DNA of 24,246 nucleotides from the NCBI GenBank assembly GCA_003644265.1, contig QNBX01000059.1:1-24246 (forward strand). Direction: 5' to 3'. This document shows positions 23,069 to 24,246 of this stretch, piece after piece. The notes beneath the pieces are model-generated. The model did no database searches, was not told the origin of the DNA, and saw nothing but the letters and a program-made list of their open reading frames with translations. A program made the translations under genes and the position numbers. The stretch comes from Planctomycetota bacterium (GTDB lineage: Bacteria; Planctomycetota; B15-G4). Positions within the stretch are counted from its first letter, which is position 1. Every line of letters begins with the position of its first letter.

Positions 23069-24052
23069 TCAGAAGCGCTCCTGGAACCAGCACGGAAGTT
23101 CTGAGATCCAATCGCGGGTCTTGTCCTGCTTGTCGATGAGCACGGACACCCGGTCTCCGCGGGCGCGCAGTGTCTCCAGCAGCGCCAGGCCGAAGGACGC
23201 GTCGTGGGGGTTGAGCACCGGCGGCGTCTCGCGCTTGCTCAGGTTGTACGCGAGGAAGCAGGGGATCACCGGCTCCGTGGAGCGAGCGAGGTGCCACGCG
23301 GGCGAGGCCAGCTTGAGCACCTCCGCATCGAGCGACTTGAGCAGCATGTCTCCGAAGTAGGGGACGCGCCGATGCGGAGTGAACAGGCGGAAGTCCATCG
23401 GGCCCTCCACGCTGAGCCACGCGACCGGCCGCGTGGACTGCCGTGCCACGGGGTCGGGTGAGTTCTCGGCGGCCAGATCCGGCCCATAGGCGAGCGTGCC
23501 GGCGAGCACCGCCCCCGCCGAGTAGCCCAGGTACACCAGGCGCCCCGGGTCGATCCCGTACTCGTCGGCGTGGGCGCGGAGGAACTGCACCGCTCGCCCC
23601 GCATCCCTGACCGGCACGGGAAAGTGGAACTCGGGCGCCAGGCGGTAGTTGACGAACGCGCAGGCGATGCCCGCCTGCTGCAGCGCCTTGTACTCAGCGC
23701 CGCGCTTGGCACGCGCCATCAGCTTGTCGCCGCCGGCGAAGCCCCCCGCATGGAAGAACACCGCCAGCGGCGTGGGCGCCTCCGCCAGCGGCACGGGATA
23801 GTAGTCGAGCGTCTGGCGCGGGTGGACGCCGTACGGCACGTCGATTCGCTGCCCGGCCCAGGGCGGGCGCTTGAGCCTGGCCCGCTCGGGCGCCGGCTCA
23901 TCCTGCTCGGATTGCCCATCCTGCGCGACGGCGCCCGGCTCTGTCGATTGCGCCTCGGGTGTTCCCACGCAGGCGCTGCACGCACTCGCCAGGAGACCCC
24001 AGCCCCATGCGACGAGGAAGACTGCGCGGGGACCGGAGCCGTGCCATGCCAT
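23069..24052 (-). CDS. Alpha/beta-hydrolase lipoprotein (esterase-like)
   Basis: A 327-aa protein. The N-terminus has a hydrophobic segment ending in ASAC25 (or SAC28), so it is likely a lipoprotein, followed by an acidic linker to about residue 60. The core resembles the BD-FAE/HSL-type esterases: HAGGF oxyanion-type motif, NYRLAPEF, and the nucleophile S178 in LGYSAGA. NPHDASFG near residue 279 sits where the Asp loop usually lies. The catalytic His normally following near the end is not obvious; the equivalent stretch reads VSVLIDKQDKTRDW. Activity is therefore uncertain unless the His of NPHD serves. Family members cleave carboxyl esters, including acetyl groups of polysaccharides. No strong ribosome-binding site precedes the ATG. 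It stands apart from its neighbours by more than 300 bp. Confidence 0.75.
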   Translation of the reverse strand: MAWHGSGPRAVFLVAWGWGLLASACSACVGTPEAQSTEPGAVAQDGQSEQDEPAPERARLKRPPWAGQRIDVPYGVHPRQTLDYYPVPLAEAPTPLAVFFHAGGFAGGDKLMARAKRGAEYKALQQAGIACAFVNYRLAPEFHFPVPVRDAGRAVQFLRAHADEYGIDPGRLVYLGYSAGAVLAGTLAYGPDLAAENSPDPVARQSTRPVAWLSVEGPMDFRLFTPHRRVPYFGDMLLKSLDAEVLKLASPAWHLARSTEPVIPCFLAYNLSKRETPPVLNPHDASFGLALLETLRARGDRVSVLIDKQDKTRDWISELPCWFQERF

Positions 24053-24159
24053 GCGGCCATTCTAGCCTGAGCGCTGCGAGATCCATGCCCGAGCGACTTG
24101 GAAGCGGGCTGCATGGCCCCCCGCCGCTGCTAGCCCGCATCTCTCACGACGGACATAGA

Positions 24160-24230
24160 AACAGGCTGCCCCGGTTGGCATAAACGGTGTATCGAGCAAC
24201 GTTTACACGCCATCACGGAGGCAGCCTGTT
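24160..24230. repeat. 11-bp perfect inverted repeat, possible insertion-sequence end
   Basis: AACAGGCTGCC (24160-24170) pairs with GGCAGCCTGTT (24220-24230) over a 49-bp loop. Inside it TAAACG (24181-24186) pairs with CGTTTA (24200-24205), flanked by GGC and GCC. The right arm covers the last bases of GGAGG (24217-24221) and the TTG start of the gene beginning at 24229. A transcript through both arms would hide that start, as some insertion sequences do to block transposase made from outside transcription. Confidence 0.7.
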
Positions 24231-24246
24231 GAGCACAGAGTGTACC
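24229..24246 (+). CDS. Start of a truncated gene, possibly a transposase
   Basis: TTG at 24229-24231 is preceded by GGAGG (24217-24221) with seven bases between, and six codons remain before the window ends (M-S-T-E-C-T). The strong ribosome-binding site supports a real start. The product cannot be identified from six residues; the transposase suggestion rests only on the inverted repeat that overlaps the start. Confidence 0.4.

Overview
This window is about 24 kb of very GC-rich bacterial DNA, most likely from a planctomycete (Planctomycetota), probably an uncultured or metagenome-derived one. The clues are secreted FG-GAP repeat proteins with planctomycete-style C-terminal domains, a Ser/Thr kinase remnant with the DWG (not DFG) motif common in that phylum, many lipoproteins, and a sulfatase-fold lipoprotein. 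No rRNA, tRNA or CRISPR array was seen.

Region 1 (about 319-12192) is a catabolic island for nitrogen heterocycles. It holds homologues of three genes that sit together in the E. coli selenium/purine locus: a YgfK-like FMN/Fe-S protein (+), an SsnA-like amidohydrolase (-) and an XdhD-like molybdenum hydroxylase (-). Around them are two distinct beta-ureidopropionase-type carbon-nitrogen hydrolases (one on each strand), two fold-type II PLP enzymes (-, the upstream one with a one-base frameshift) and a secreted cytochrome c'-like protein (+). The pairs xdhD-ssnA and PLP2-PLP1 each overlap by ATGA, so they look translationally coupled. A plausible reading is hydroxylation or deamination of a purine-like ring (XdhD, SsnA), reduction (YgfK), removal of ureido groups (the two hydrolases) and beta-elimination of the resulting diamino acid (the PLP enzymes). 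This is inference. The FAD subunit normally paired with XdhD and the FAD/NAD(P) domain normally in YgfK are both absent from the window.

Region 2 (12218-15716) carries a sulfatase-fold lipoprotein without the formylglycine motif. Next is a wrecked Ser/Thr kinase gene that runs straight into a collapsed, inverted copy of an FG-GAP gene, including part of its upstream region. A stand-alone protoglobin follows.

Region 3 (15994-24052) encodes cell-envelope and secreted proteins: a trypsin-like protease lipoprotein, three FG-GAP proteins, a small lipoprotein with a secretin-N-domain-like segment coupled to the largest FG-GAP gene, and an esterase-like alpha/beta-hydrolase lipoprotein.

The right edge (24160-24246) has an 11-bp perfect inverted repeat whose right arm covers the ribosome-binding site and TTG start of a gene cut off by the window end. 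This could be the left end of an insertion sequence.
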